Notes under the pieces: model-generated
Database searches by the model: none
What the model was told of the DNA's origin: nothing
The model's input: the letters and a program-made list of their open reading frames with translations, nothing else
Shown: in pieces, positions 24,874 through 33,675 of the stretch
Layout of the letters: each line of letters opens with the position of its first letter
Position numbering within the stretch: position 1 is the first letter of the stretch
Position numbers and translations under genes: made by a program
Assembly: GCA_018268315.1 (NCBI GenBank)
Contig: JAFDWU010000008.1
Span: forward strand, 1-64,000
Reading direction: 5' to 3'
Length of the DNA: 64,000 nucleotides
From: Armatimonadota bacterium
Lineage (GTDB): Bacteria > Armatimonadota > Fimbriimonadia > Fimbriimonadales > Fimbriimonadaceae

Positions 24874-25450
24874 TGGCGGTCTCCGTTAGGCTCATGTAGG
24901 CGTTGACTCCGCGCGGGGCGGATAGATTCCTTTGCTTCAGCACAACTCCCTTGCGCGTGGCCGCCACGGTCTCATCCGGCACGCCGGGCGAGGCGAAGAT
25001 CGTCGCGGGAAGATCGCTTAGGGCGTCGATGAACACTTCCTCGCCACCGACAGCCAGCAGCATCGAGAGCTTGCCTGGTTCGGCGGCGGTAAGCAGTTCG
25101 CGGTCTAGCTCAAGGTAGTAGCCGCCGTACTGCATCGGAGAGCAATACTCCGGCTCCGCGCCGATCAGCAGGTAGCAAAAGCCATCAAAGCCGTCTAGGC
25201 CGGCAATGTCTTTCCGCGTCTCGTCGGCCAGTTTGGCAAGCTCCTGGTGACCCTCTTCCGGGGCGCTCTTAAGCTTGGAATTCAGGTCCGATCCAGCGCG
25301 CAAGGAACGCGCGAACGGCGAAAGCACCGGCTTCAGAGTGTTCGGCTGAGGCTGGCTACCCACGGTGAGGTCGCCCTTCTCCGGCGCGAAGGCAACCGTG
25401 AAGTCGGCGGGAGGATTCCCGGAAAGCAGATCGGCTACTCGTGTGCTGAT
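24866..25450 (-). CDS. Unknown soluble protein encoded between nuoM and nuoN
   Basis: About 194 residues, soluble, with no signal peptide or membrane segment and no motif I recognise. Features are a KLADETRKDIAGLDGFDGFC region, PMQYGGYYLELDREL, and a C-terminus resembling a regulatory or binding fold (KLSMLLAVGGEEVFIDALSD). It overlaps nuoM by 16 bp and nuoN by 8 bp, so it is translated with complex I. No ATG/GTG/TTG lies at the junction: an ATC at 25450 is 7 nt after GGAGG and a GTA at 25438 overlaps the nuoM stop. An in-frame GTG near 25362 gives a shorter product. It may be an assembly factor or accessory subunit, but that is inference from position only. Confidence 0.6.
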   Translation of the reverse strand: MSTRVADLLSGNPPADFTVAFAPEKGDLTVGSQPQPNTLKPVLSPFARSLRAGSDLNSKLKSAPEEGHQELAKLADETRKDIAGLDGFDGFCYLLIGAEPEYCSPMQYGGYYLELDRELLTAAEPGKLSMLLAVGGEEVFIDALSDLPATIFASPGVPDETVAATRKGVVLKQRNLSAPRGVNAYMSLTETANV

Positions 25451-27150
25451 TGCGTTCCCTCCAAAGTCGAGATTGCGAGCGGGCGCTGCGGGTAGAAGTC
25501 GCCGGGCGTGACTTCCGTGTGCATTCGCCGCACCAGCGAGCCAGCGTGATCGCCCTCGCGCAGGTCGATTTCGGTATCCAAATCTGCCCAAACCGGACGC
25601 TTGCCCGGATCGCCGGTCGCCATAAGCCGAGCGGCCTCGATACTGGCTTCCATCGGTTTAAGGAATGTGTTTGGCTTAACGCCGCCCCAGAAAATGAAGA
25701 GAACGAGTGAAAGCGCCATCACGATTTCCCACGGCTTCAGATCCTTCAGCCGCAGGTTCGTGGGGTTCGTGTTCTTGCCGTAGAACACCTGCTGGAACAT
25801 GTAGAGAAGATAGGCAGCAGCCAGAATCACGCCTGCTCCGGCGACGATGGCAAACCCGAGGCTCAACCCTGCAACGCCCTCATAAGAGGATTGGAAGAAG
25901 CCGAGCAAAGCAAGGAACTCGCCGATGAAGCCGTTTGTTCCCGGCAAGCCAACCGAGGAGAGCATGACGATGAGGAACAGCCAAGAGAAGATCGGCATCT
26001 GGGATTTGATGCCGCCGTAATCCGAGAACTGACGGGTGTGGGTTCGCTCGTAAATCAGGCCGATGAGAAGGAACAACGCGCCGGTGCTGATGCCGTGGTT
26101 AAGCTGCTGCATCGCGCCGCCCATCATTCCCGAATGGTTCAGCGAGAAGATGCCGATTAGCACAAAGCCCATGTGCGCCACCGAGGAGTACGCAACCAGC
26201 TTCTTCCAATCCGGCTGCACTGCCGCTACCATCGCACCGTAGATGATTCCGATAACCGCCAATAGGCAGATGACTGGGACTTGGCTGCGAATGATGTCCG
26301 GGAACATCGGCAGGCAGAAGCGAAGGAAGCCGTACGTGCCCATCTTCAGCAAGACGCCCGCCAGGATGACGGAGCCCGCAGTGGGCGCCTCAACGTGCGC
26401 ATCCGGCAGCCACGTGTGGAACGGGAACGCCGGGCACTTCACCAGGAAAGCGATGGCAAAGGACCAGAAAATCCAGGGCTGAAGCTGCATCGCCCCGACC
26501 CACAGGCGGCCGTTCGCCACTTGCTGCTGGATATCGACGATGTAGAAGCTCGGGAACCCGGTGACGTTTCGGCAGAGCGTGAAGAGGGAGATCATGCCGA
26601 TGAGCATGAAGATCGAGCCCGCAAACGTGTAGATAAAGAACTTGATCGAAGCGTAGCCTCGGCGCGCGCCGCCCCAAATGCTGATCAGGAAGTACATCGG
26701 GATGAGGGAGGCCTCGAAGAACGTGTAGAACAGGATCATGTCCAGCGAGGTGAACACGCCAAGCATGGCGGTCTCCAGCAGGAGCACGAAGATCATGTAC
26801 GCCTTCTCGCGCTGGGCAATGTAGAAGCTAAACCAGATTGAGATGACACTGAGGAACGTGGTGAGCATCACCAGCCAAATCGAAATGCCATCAACGCCCA
26901 TGCGGTAGCTGATGCCAAGCGCGGGAATCCACGGCACGTACTCCGTCATCTGGAAGTGATAGGTGCTGGACGAGAAGCCCTGCAGAACCTGGAATGAGAC
27001 AGCTAGCGTGGCAATCGAAACTCCGAGCGCCAGATACTTGATGAACTTGCCGTACTCTTTCGGCACGAGCATCAGCAGCAACGCGCCTGCGGTTGGCAGG
27101 AACGTCAGCAGGGTGAGAAGGCCGAAGCCGGTTGGACTGCCGCCGTTCAT
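25435..27150 (-). CDS. nuoM: NADH-quinone oxidoreductase subunit M
   Basis: Antiporter-like proton-pumping subunit of complex I, 571 residues, about 14 membrane segments. Diagnostic stretches are FYTFFEASLIPMYFLISIWG with the conserved Glu, VKCPAFPFHTWLPDAHVEAPT, and KKLVAYSSVAHMGFVLIGIF. The C-terminus carries about 90 extra hydrophilic residues beyond the last membrane helix (from about residue 490), longer than in well-studied NuoM. The start overlaps the nuoL stop by 4 bp. Confidence 0.97.
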   Translation of the reverse strand: MNGGSPTGFGLLTLLTFLPTAGALLLMLVPKEYGKFIKYLALGVSIATLAVSFQVLQGFSSSTYHFQMTEYVPWIPALGISYRMGVDGISIWLVMLTTFLSVISIWFSFYIAQREKAYMIFVLLLETAMLGVFTSLDMILFYTFFEASLIPMYFLISIWGGARRGYASIKFFIYTFAGSIFMLIGMISLFTLCRNVTGFPSFYIVDIQQQVANGRLWVGAMQLQPWIFWSFAIAFLVKCPAFPFHTWLPDAHVEAPTAGSVILAGVLLKMGTYGFLRFCLPMFPDIIRSQVPVICLLAVIGIIYGAMVAAVQPDWKKLVAYSSVAHMGFVLIGIFSLNHSGMMGGAMQQLNHGISTGALFLLIGLIYERTHTRQFSDYGGIKSQMPIFSWLFLIVMLSSVGLPGTNGFIGEFLALLGFFQSSYEGVAGLSLGFAIVAGAGVILAAAYLLYMFQQVFYGKNTNPTNLRLKDLKPWEIVMALSLVLFIFWGGVKPNTFLKPMEASIEAARLMATGDPGKRPVWADLDTEIDLREGDHAGSLVRRMHTEVTPGDFYPQRPLAISTLEGTQSAHE

Positions 27151-29342
27151 CGCGAACCTCCCGGTAGGCCGTACATGTACAGCGTCAGCGTGCTCAGCAG
27201 CAGAATTCCGCCAATCAGCATCACCAGCGCATAACTGCGGATGAAGCCGGTTTGCAGCTTGCGAAGCAAGGCGCCAAGAGCGCCAGCCAGGTAGCCCGCG
27301 TCGTTCACCACGCCATCGATGCCGTGAACGTCAACCACTTGCCAGGCCGCGCGGGAAAGATCGCCGCCGCCATCCACCGCAATGGACATCGCGGCGTTGT
27401 CGAATCCAAACTGCTCTTTGGCGGCTCTGCGGAATGGGCTCCACTTCTTGAGGTCCCATCCTTCCTTATCCGGCAATCCCTTGTAGTAGAACGCGAGACC
27501 GAGCAGGATTCCAAGGCCACCGGCGATGAGCGAAATCATTGTGAGCGGCAGCGGCAGGTTATGCGGCTCGGTACTCAGCTCGCCAATAACCGGCAGCTTA
27601 TCGGGCTGCAGCCACAGCTTAAAGCGCTCGCCACTATCCAGATAGATGCCTCCACCAGCGGCAAGCATTGCCAAGACGGCAAGCGGAAGCCACATGCTGG
27701 GCGGAACCTCGTGTGGTACGTGCGAGCCATCCAGCGCGTGGTGATGCTCATGCGGCTTCTCGGCTTCGATCACCGCCATTTCTTCATCGGTATAGAAGAA
27801 ACCGTGAACATCCGTGCCGTGGTGGTGATCAGCATGGGCTTCGCCATGATGGCCGTGGTCCTCGTGATGCTCTTCGTGATGAGCAACCGGAATTTCCTTC
27901 CATCGCTCCTTATTGCCGAAGAAGGTTAGCCAGGTCATGCGGGTCATATAGAACGCGGTAAGGAACCCGCCAAAGAGTCCGGCGTAACCTGCGAACCGGC
28001 CGACGTTCACGTCGCCGATCATCGCGTGATTGTTAGCCAGCGCGCCGCCGAGGATGGCTTCCTTCGAGAATGCGCCCGACGAGATGAAGGTGAACGGAAT
28101 CGCGCAGATCGCAAACCAGCCGACCATCATCGTCACGCACGTAATTGGGATGTACTTGGCCAGCTTTCCGTAGTTGCGCATGTCCTGGTTGTGCGCCATC
28201 GCGTGGATGACGGCGCCGGAGCCAAGGAACAGCAGGGCCTTAAAGAAGGCGTGGGTGGTTACGTGGAACATGCCCGCCCAGTACACGCCCGCGCCGCAGC
28301 CGATGAACATGTAGCCAAGTTGAGAGACCGTCGAATAAGCGAGAACCTTCTTGATGTCGGTCTGACCGAACGCGATGAGCGCGGCGAAGAGCGCGGTGAA
28401 CGCGCCAATAGCGACCACGACCGCGCTCGCGACCGGCGAGAGCTCAAACAGGATGTGAAGGCGGTTCAGCAGCACCACGCCTGAGGTCACCATCGTGGCG
28501 GCGTGGATGAGGGCCGAAACCGGGGTGGGACCGGCCATCGCGTCCGGCAACCAGAGGTAAAGCGGGAACTGCGCGGATTTACCCATCGCGCCAACAAAGA
28601 ACAGAAGCGCGATCGCGGTTGCCACGGCTGGCTGGCCCTGGAGCAGGTTCACCGCGTGGGGAATGATATTGTCGTAGCTCAGGAAGCGGCCATCGGTAAT
28701 GCCCAGCTCCTTGGCGTGAGCGCCCAGTTCTGCCACCAGCAGGAACATGCCAAGCGAAAGGCCCCAGTCGCCAACGCGGTTTGTGATGAACGCCTTGTTC
28801 GCGGCCTTCGCGTTCGCCAAATCCTTGTACCAAAAGCCGATGAGCAGGTAGGAGCAGAGGCCCACGCCCTCCCAACCGATGAACAACAGCGCGAGGTTGC
28901 CGCCCAGCACCAGAATCAGCATGCAGGCGATAAACAGGTTCAGATAGGTGAAGAAGCGCGGGTAATCAGGCTCTTCGGCCATGTAGCCGGTGGCGTAAAG
29001 ATGGATGAGCGCGCCGACGCCGGTGATGACGAGCACCATCGTCATCGATAGCGGATCGACCACGACTTCGAACGGAATCTTGATGGATAGCAGGCTGATC
29101 CAGTCGGCGAATTGAATTTGAATGTGTCGCTGATCCGGCGGCAGAGCCGCGAGCGCCTGCGTAAGTTGAACGCCGATCAGGAAGGCAAGTGCAATCGGCA
29201 GCACCGCAAGCGTTCCGGAAACCCGGCGGCCAAGCTTTACGCCCAGCGCGTCGACGAGAGCCTTGCCGAATAATGCCTGAAAGATCGCTCCGAAGAGCGG
29301 CAGCAGCAGAACATATAGGATTTGGTTGTAGTTGGCTGCCAT
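27147..29342 (-). CDS. nuoL: NADH-quinone oxidoreductase subunit L
   Basis: The distal proton-pumping subunit of complex I with the long lateral helix, 731 residues (usual about 610-650). Signatures include FIGWEGVGLCSYLLIGFWY, KSAQFPLYLWLPDAMAGPTP, and KKVLAYSTVSQLGYMFIG. An unusual hydrophilic loop near residues 485-560 is very rich in His (HHEEHHEDHGHHGEAHADHH) and accounts for much of the extra length. It lies in the expected order between nuoK and nuoM and overlaps nuoM by 4 bp. Confidence 0.97.
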   Translation of the reverse strand: MAANYNQILYVLLLPLFGAIFQALFGKALVDALGVKLGRRVSGTLAVLPIALAFLIGVQLTQALAALPPDQRHIQIQFADWISLLSIKIPFEVVVDPLSMTMVLVITGVGALIHLYATGYMAEEPDYPRFFTYLNLFIACMLILVLGGNLALLFIGWEGVGLCSYLLIGFWYKDLANAKAANKAFITNRVGDWGLSLGMFLLVAELGAHAKELGITDGRFLSYDNIIPHAVNLLQGQPAVATAIALLFFVGAMGKSAQFPLYLWLPDAMAGPTPVSALIHAATMVTSGVVLLNRLHILFELSPVASAVVVAIGAFTALFAALIAFGQTDIKKVLAYSTVSQLGYMFIGCGAGVYWAGMFHVTTHAFFKALLFLGSGAVIHAMAHNQDMRNYGKLAKYIPITCVTMMVGWFAICAIPFTFISSGAFSKEAILGGALANNHAMIGDVNVGRFAGYAGLFGGFLTAFYMTRMTWLTFFGNKERWKEIPVAHHEEHHEDHGHHGEAHADHHHGTDVHGFFYTDEEMAVIEAEKPHEHHHALDGSHVPHEVPPSMWLPLAVLAMLAAGGGIYLDSGERFKLWLQPDKLPVIGELSTEPHNLPLPLTMISLIAGGLGILLGLAFYYKGLPDKEGWDLKKWSPFRRAAKEQFGFDNAAMSIAVDGGGDLSRAAWQVVDVHGIDGVVNDAGYLAGALGALLRKLQTGFIRSYALVMLIGGILLLSTLTLYMYGLPGGSR

Positions 29343-29693
29343 TTATCCTTTCAGTAAGTTCAATTCGTCAATGTCGATGTTCTCGCGCAGGCGGTAGATC
29401 GCCATGATGATGCCGAGGCCTACCGCGACTTCCGCGGCGGCGACCGCCATCACGAAAATCACCATCATCTGCCCCGCCATTTGGCTTTGCGCTCGCTGCG
29501 CGGCGTTATGCTGGAGCGCCATCGCGGGCATGTACCGGGCGAAGGCGAGGAAGGTGAGGTTCACCGCGTTCAGCATTAGCTCCACGCACATGAAGATCAC
29601 GATCGGGTTGCGGCGGATGATAACGCCCACCGTGCCCACCGTGAACATGAAGAGGGCAAGGGCAATGTAAGCGAAGAGAGGGACGCCTTGCAT
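29343..29693 (-). CDS. nuoK: NADH-quinone oxidoreductase subunit K
   Basis: A 116-residue three-helix membrane subunit of complex I; the norm is about 100. [18 protein letters not shown] carries the conserved buried Glu of helix 2 and [15 protein letters not shown] the one of helix 3. About 17 extra residues, Gln/Ala-rich ([13 protein letters not shown]), are inserted in the loop between helices 2 and 3. It abuts nuoJ with no gap. Confidence 0.96.
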   Translation of the reverse strand: MQGVPLFAYIALALFMFTVGTVGVIIRRNPIVIFMCVELMLNAVNLTFLAFARYMPAMALQHNAAQRAQSQMAGQMMVIFVMAVAAAEVAVGLGIIMAIYRLRENIDIDELNLLKG

Positions 29694-30212
29694 TTATATC
29701 TTCCTCTTGGCTAGCAGGATTGAGCCAACGATGCCGACCACCAGCAGGATGCCGACGATTTCAAGCGGGAATGCGTAAAGCGTGAATAGAGTACGACCAA
29801 CCACCTCCGGCGTACCGAAATTGGCCTCGCTGCGCGGGCCGAAATCTTTGCCAATGGCGACCTGCAGCTGGGCAAGAATCAGCGCCAGCATTCCAAGTCC
29901 CATCACCACGCCAAGCGGTTTCTTGATGTCGCCCTTTTCGTTAAGCTGCTGAGGCGCGGCAAGGTTCAAAAGCATGATCACGAACAGGAACAGCACCATA
30001 ATCGCGCCGGTGTAAACCACGATCTGGGTGATGCCAAGCAGTTCTGCGCCGAGGGTGAAATAAAGCCCTGCAAGCACGAAGAAATTTAGAACAAGGCAGA
30101 GCGCGGAGCGAACTGCGTTCGGAAAGAGGATTACGCCAAGCGCCGCCAGCGCGGCGATCCCACCCATCGCGGCGAATACCAGAAGACCGGGCGTGATCTG
30201 CTCGGGCAGCAT
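29694..30212 (-). CDS. nuoJ: NADH-quinone oxidoreductase subunit J
   Basis: A 172-residue membrane subunit of complex I with five hydrophobic segments. The helix-3 signature ITQIVVYTGAIMVLFLFVIM, which contains the pi-bulge region involved in coupling, is intact. It shares one base with the nuoH stop and abuts nuoK. In most bacteria nuoI lies between nuoH and nuoJ; here it is absent. Confidence 0.96.
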   Translation of the reverse strand: MLPEQITPGLLVFAAMGGIAALAALGVILFPNAVRSALCLVLNFFVLAGLYFTLGAELLGITQIVVYTGAIMVLFLFVIMLLNLAAPQQLNEKGDIKKPLGVVMGLGMLALILAQLQVAIGKDFGPRSEANFGTPEVVGRTLFTLYAFPLEIVGILLVVGIVGSILLAKRKI

Positions 30213-31501
30213 TACTTGATCACCTCGATCGTGCGCCTTGCGCCGCCATCCGTCATCGTGATGCCTCTTTGCTCAAGCGTATCGCCCTTGGCCCTGCGCG
30301 AAGCGCTGGTTACGTTTGAGTAGCCAATTGCGAAGATGATCGCGCCAACGAAGTAGGAAATCCAACCGTTTGCGGGGCCGTAAACCCTGCTGACCACCAT
30401 CCAGAGGGCTACCAGCATGAAGTTCGTAACTGCGATTGGCAGCAGCGATCTCCAGCCAAGCGACATAAGCTGGTCGTAGCGAAGGCGAGGAAGGGTTGCG
30501 CGAATCCAGATGTAAACACAAATGCCAAATGCGCACTTGCCAAGGAACCAGAGCCATGAGAAGTTAACATTCATCCACTCCATAAAGCGGCAAAAGCCGG
30601 CAAGGGAGGGGGCGAGTTCGCTGAGCACTTCCCAGCGAATTGGCAGAAGGTTGTAACCGCCGAGGAAGATCGCGGCGAAGACGCCGGAGAAGACGAACAT
30701 CGCCGCATACTCGCCCATGAAGAACACCGCGAACTTCATTGAGCTGTATTCGGTGTGATATCCGGCGATGAGCTCGTTCTCAGCTTCGGGAAGATCGAAC
30801 GGCGCGCGATTCGTTTCCGCAACCATGCAGATGAGGAAGATAACCGCGCTAATGAAGCCGAACGGGGTGAAGATAAACCAGTTCTGGAGGATATTCACCG
30901 TATCCCACAGCGGCTGCTGCTGTAGGTACACGATGCTGGTCATCTTGAGCGAGCCGGTAGCCAAGACTATTGCCGCAAGCGACATCCCCATCGCAAGCTC
31001 GTAGCTGATGAGCTGAGCGGAAGCACGCAGGCCACCCATCAGCGAATATTTGTTGTCCGAGCCGTAACCGGCAAGCACGACTCCATACACGCCAAGCGAG
31101 GAAATCGCGAGCATATAGAGGATGCCGATGTTCACGTCGGCCACCGGCGTCAGCCAATAAAGCGGACCCCAAGGCAGGGTTCCGCCAATGGCAAAAGCAG
31201 GAAACAGCGCAATGGCGGGCGCGATGAAGTAGATAAAGCGGTCGATATGGGAAGGAGTGATGTCTTCTTTGAAGAAGAGCTTCACACCATCGGCAATTGG
31301 CTGTAGCAAGCCCTTCGGGCCAACGCGGTTCGGGCCGATGCGATCCTGCATCCAGCTGAGCAAGCGCCTTTCAAGCCAGATAAGCCCGGGAACCAGAATG
31401 AGCAGCGGGAGGACTAATAACAGAGCGCGAAGCAGAGCTTGTACCCATCCTGGCAAGCTTGTTGTCCACTCCTCCGTGAGAATCTGTAAGATCCCTCTCA
31501 T
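30212..31501 (-). CDS. nuoH: NADH-quinone oxidoreductase subunit H
   Basis: The quinone-site membrane subunit of complex I, 429 residues (commonly 330-430). Signatures are ERRLLSWMQDRIGPNRVGP, the KLFFKEDITPSHID segment, and the charged loop MVAETNRAPFDLPEAENELI with EYSSMKFAVFFMGEY. A C-terminal tail of about 35 polar residues (RRAKGDTLEQRG onward) follows the last helix. A gap of 93 bp with no recognisable element separates it from nuoG. Confidence 0.96.
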   Translation of the reverse strand: MRGILQILTEEWTTSLPGWVQALLRALLLVLPLLILVPGLIWLERRLLSWMQDRIGPNRVGPKGLLQPIADGVKLFFKEDITPSHIDRFIYFIAPAIALFPAFAIGGTLPWGPLYWLTPVADVNIGILYMLAISSLGVYGVVLAGYGSDNKYSLMGGLRASAQLISYELAMGMSLAAIVLATGSLKMTSIVYLQQQPLWDTVNILQNWFIFTPFGFISAVIFLICMVAETNRAPFDLPEAENELIAGYHTEYSSMKFAVFFMGEYAAMFVFSGVFAAIFLGGYNLLPIRWEVLSELAPSLAGFCRFMEWMNVNFSWLWFLGKCAFGICVYIWIRATLPRLRYDQLMSLGWRSLLPIAVTNFMLVALWMVVSRVYGPANGWISYFVGAIIFAIGYSNVTSASRRAKGDTLEQRGITMTDGGARRTIEVIK

Positions 31502-31594
31502 TCCCCGTTCCTAATCTACCTTCAACCTGCTCCTCTTCGCAGATAGCTTAGAGGTTCTGAGGACAGGACGAAGAGCATCGCGGCGTTGCCGCAC

Positions 31595-33589
31595 TTAGCG
31601 AGTAGCTCCCGCCAGTCTTTCGCGAATTTCCGCCGCGCTGAAGATGAGTTCTTTGGAGTTCATTCGGGACATCACGTCGCTGAACACGCGCCAGGCGGGC
31701 CTTGCCTCCTCCCTTGCCTTCAGTATTGGAGCGAAGTGCTGCGTGGTTCCATCCACGTTCACATAAGTCCCATCTTCCTCGGCGGGCGCCGTCATCGGAA
31801 CCACAACGCTTGCGTAAGCCGTGGTCTCGTTCTTCTCCCAGCCTTGGTAAACCAAGTACTCCACGCTTTCTAGAGCCTCGTTCACTAGCTTGCGGTCTGG
31901 GTACTCGTTCAGCAGATCGCTATTCAGTATCCAAAGCGCCTTGATCTCGCCTTTCTTGCAAGCCTTCAATATATCTCCGACCGACTTGCCACCCTTGCCA
32001 GGCACGATTCCTGCCTGGCGGGCGCCCTCTTCGTTCGCGCCAAGCGCGTAAAGGTTGAAGCGGCCGTTGATCGTGGCGGCCAGAGCCTGCAGCGATGCGC
32101 AGATTTCTTTGCCAGCCTTCAGGTTTTGCAGTCCGGCGCTGGAAATGATGGGCGCGCCGCTTCCCTTAAGCAGTTCCGCCGCCCGCAGATATTCGGAAGG
32201 CGCAACGCCGGTTTCGGCCTCGACTCCTGCCGATAGCGCGCCGTTCATCGCCTCAGAGAGCGCCTTTGCCACCGCTTCTTCCGTTCCCGGCTTGTAGCGC
32301 AGGCTGACGTCGGCAAAGCTCTCAACTTCATTCGCGCCGGAATAGGCGACGATAACCTTAGCGCCGTACTTAAACCACGCTTTGCGAACCCTCAGGAAGA
32401 TGATCGGGAGGTCATCGGCCAGTGAGTTACCGAAGACGAGAATCGTCTTCGCGCTTTCCAGGCTGCTGATGGAAGATTTCTCGGCGTTCGCAATTTCGTT
32501 TGAGACCGGATTGGAATAGAGCCGGTGGTCGATACTCGTTGAGCCAAAGCCCGCGAACATCTCTTTAAACAGAGTGTAGGATTCGCAGCTTGCAACCGGA
32601 CCGGCAATTCCCGCCGCCGCGTTCCCGGCTTCTGCGAAGTGCTTCAGGATTTCCGCATAGACGTCGGTCCAGTTGGCGGGGCCGATGCTGCCGCCCTGCC
32701 GCATCAGCGGCTGGGTCAGACGCTCATTACTGTTATAGAATTCGTGCCCAAACTTGCCCTTATCGCAAGTCCACTCTTCGTTGATCGCGTCGTTCGCGCG
32801 ACCGTTGATGCGGACCATCTGCTGGACGCGGTAATCGAACCAGATATTGCAGCCGTTCGAGCACACCGTGCAGATGCCCGGCTTCGTTTCAAGGTCCCAC
32901 GGCCTGGCTCTGAACCGATACTTGCTGTTGGTCAGCGCGCCAACTGGGCAGATCTCAATAACGTTGCCGCTGAACTTGGAGCCGAAGTCCCTCAGCTCAA
33001 AAGTAGACGGCTGCATGCTCGCGCCGCGGAAGCGGAACGCCAGTTCGGCATCACCGGAAATCTCCTCGGTAAACCGCACACAGCGTCCGCACTGGATGCA
33101 CCGCTCAAGGTCAAGCGTCACGTATTGGCTAAGCGGGAAGGCCTTCGCCGCGTGGCGCTTCAGTTCCGTGAAACGGCTGGTTGAAGGGCCGTAGAAAAGC
33201 GTATTGTTCTGAAGCGGGCACTCGCCGCCGCGATCGCAGATCGGGCAGTCCAGAGGGTGGTTCACAAGAAGGAACTCAAGAACGCCCTTGCGGTCTCGGT
33301 GCACCATCTCCGAATCGGTGTAGACCACCATGTTCGCATCGGCGGGAAGCGTACAGCCCGCTTGCGGCTTTGGCATTTTGCGAACGGTGCCGTCCGGCTG
33401 CTTGAAGCCAACTTCCACCAGGCACATGCGGCACATGCCGACCGGCTTCATGCGCGGGTGATAGCAAAAGATCGGAATTTCAAGGCCAAGACGCTTCACC
33501 GATTCAACGATCAGTTCCCCTTTGGGAACTTGGACAGGAATATCGTTGATCAGGATCTCGACGGTTTCCGGATTGCTCGCCACAGCCAT
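31595..33589 (-). CDS. nuoG: NADH-quinone oxidoreductase subunit G
   Basis: The iron-sulfur arm subunit of complex I, 664 residues. The N-terminal ferredoxin-like domain has CYHP and CRMCLVEVG for the 2Fe-2S cluster N1b. HPLDCPICDRGGECPLQ supplies the His-Cys3 cluster N5. CIQCGRCVRF with EICPVGALT makes N4. GICTVCSNGCNIW near residue 240 matches the extra cluster N7 site of the molybdopterin oxidoreductase fold. The C-terminal 400 residues have that fold without molybdenum. It begins the cluster and is divergent from the methyltransferase gene. nuoA-F and nuoI are not in the window. Confidence 0.96.
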   Translation of the reverse strand: MAVASNPETVEILINDIPVQVPKGELIVESVKRLGLEIPIFCYHPRMKPVGMCRMCLVEVGFKQPDGTVRKMPKPQAGCTLPADANMVVYTDSEMVHRDRKGVLEFLLVNHPLDCPICDRGGECPLQNNTLFYGPSTSRFTELKRHAAKAFPLSQYVTLDLERCIQCGRCVRFTEEISGDAELAFRFRGASMQPSTFELRDFGSKFSGNVIEICPVGALTNSKYRFRARPWDLETKPGICTVCSNGCNIWFDYRVQQMVRINGRANDAINEEWTCDKGKFGHEFYNSNERLTQPLMRQGGSIGPANWTDVYAEILKHFAEAGNAAAGIAGPVASCESYTLFKEMFAGFGSTSIDHRLYSNPVSNEIANAEKSSISSLESAKTILVFGNSLADDLPIIFLRVRKAWFKYGAKVIVAYSGANEVESFADVSLRYKPGTEEAVAKALSEAMNGALSAGVEAETGVAPSEYLRAAELLKGSGAPIISSAGLQNLKAGKEICASLQALAATINGRFNLYALGANEEGARQAGIVPGKGGKSVGDILKACKKGEIKALWILNSDLLNEYPDRKLVNEALESVEYLVYQGWEKNETTAYASVVVPMTAPAEEDGTYVNVDGTTQHFAPILKAREEARPAWRVFSDVMSRMNSKELIFSAAEIRERLAGATR

Positions 33590-33675
33590 GTTGTTCTGGT
33601 TGTACCTGACGGCTCTGCCTTCTGTTTGGAAGCTCCTAAGTTCGAACCCGGCGGGCTTTCAGGTAACTTCCAATC

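Noticed and set aside
33635-33665. A GTTCGAACCC stretch resembling a tRNA T-loop
   Set aside because: The flanking bases do not form the 5-bp T stem, and no acceptor or anticodon arm can be built around it. It lies in the short nuoG/methyltransferase intergenic gap.
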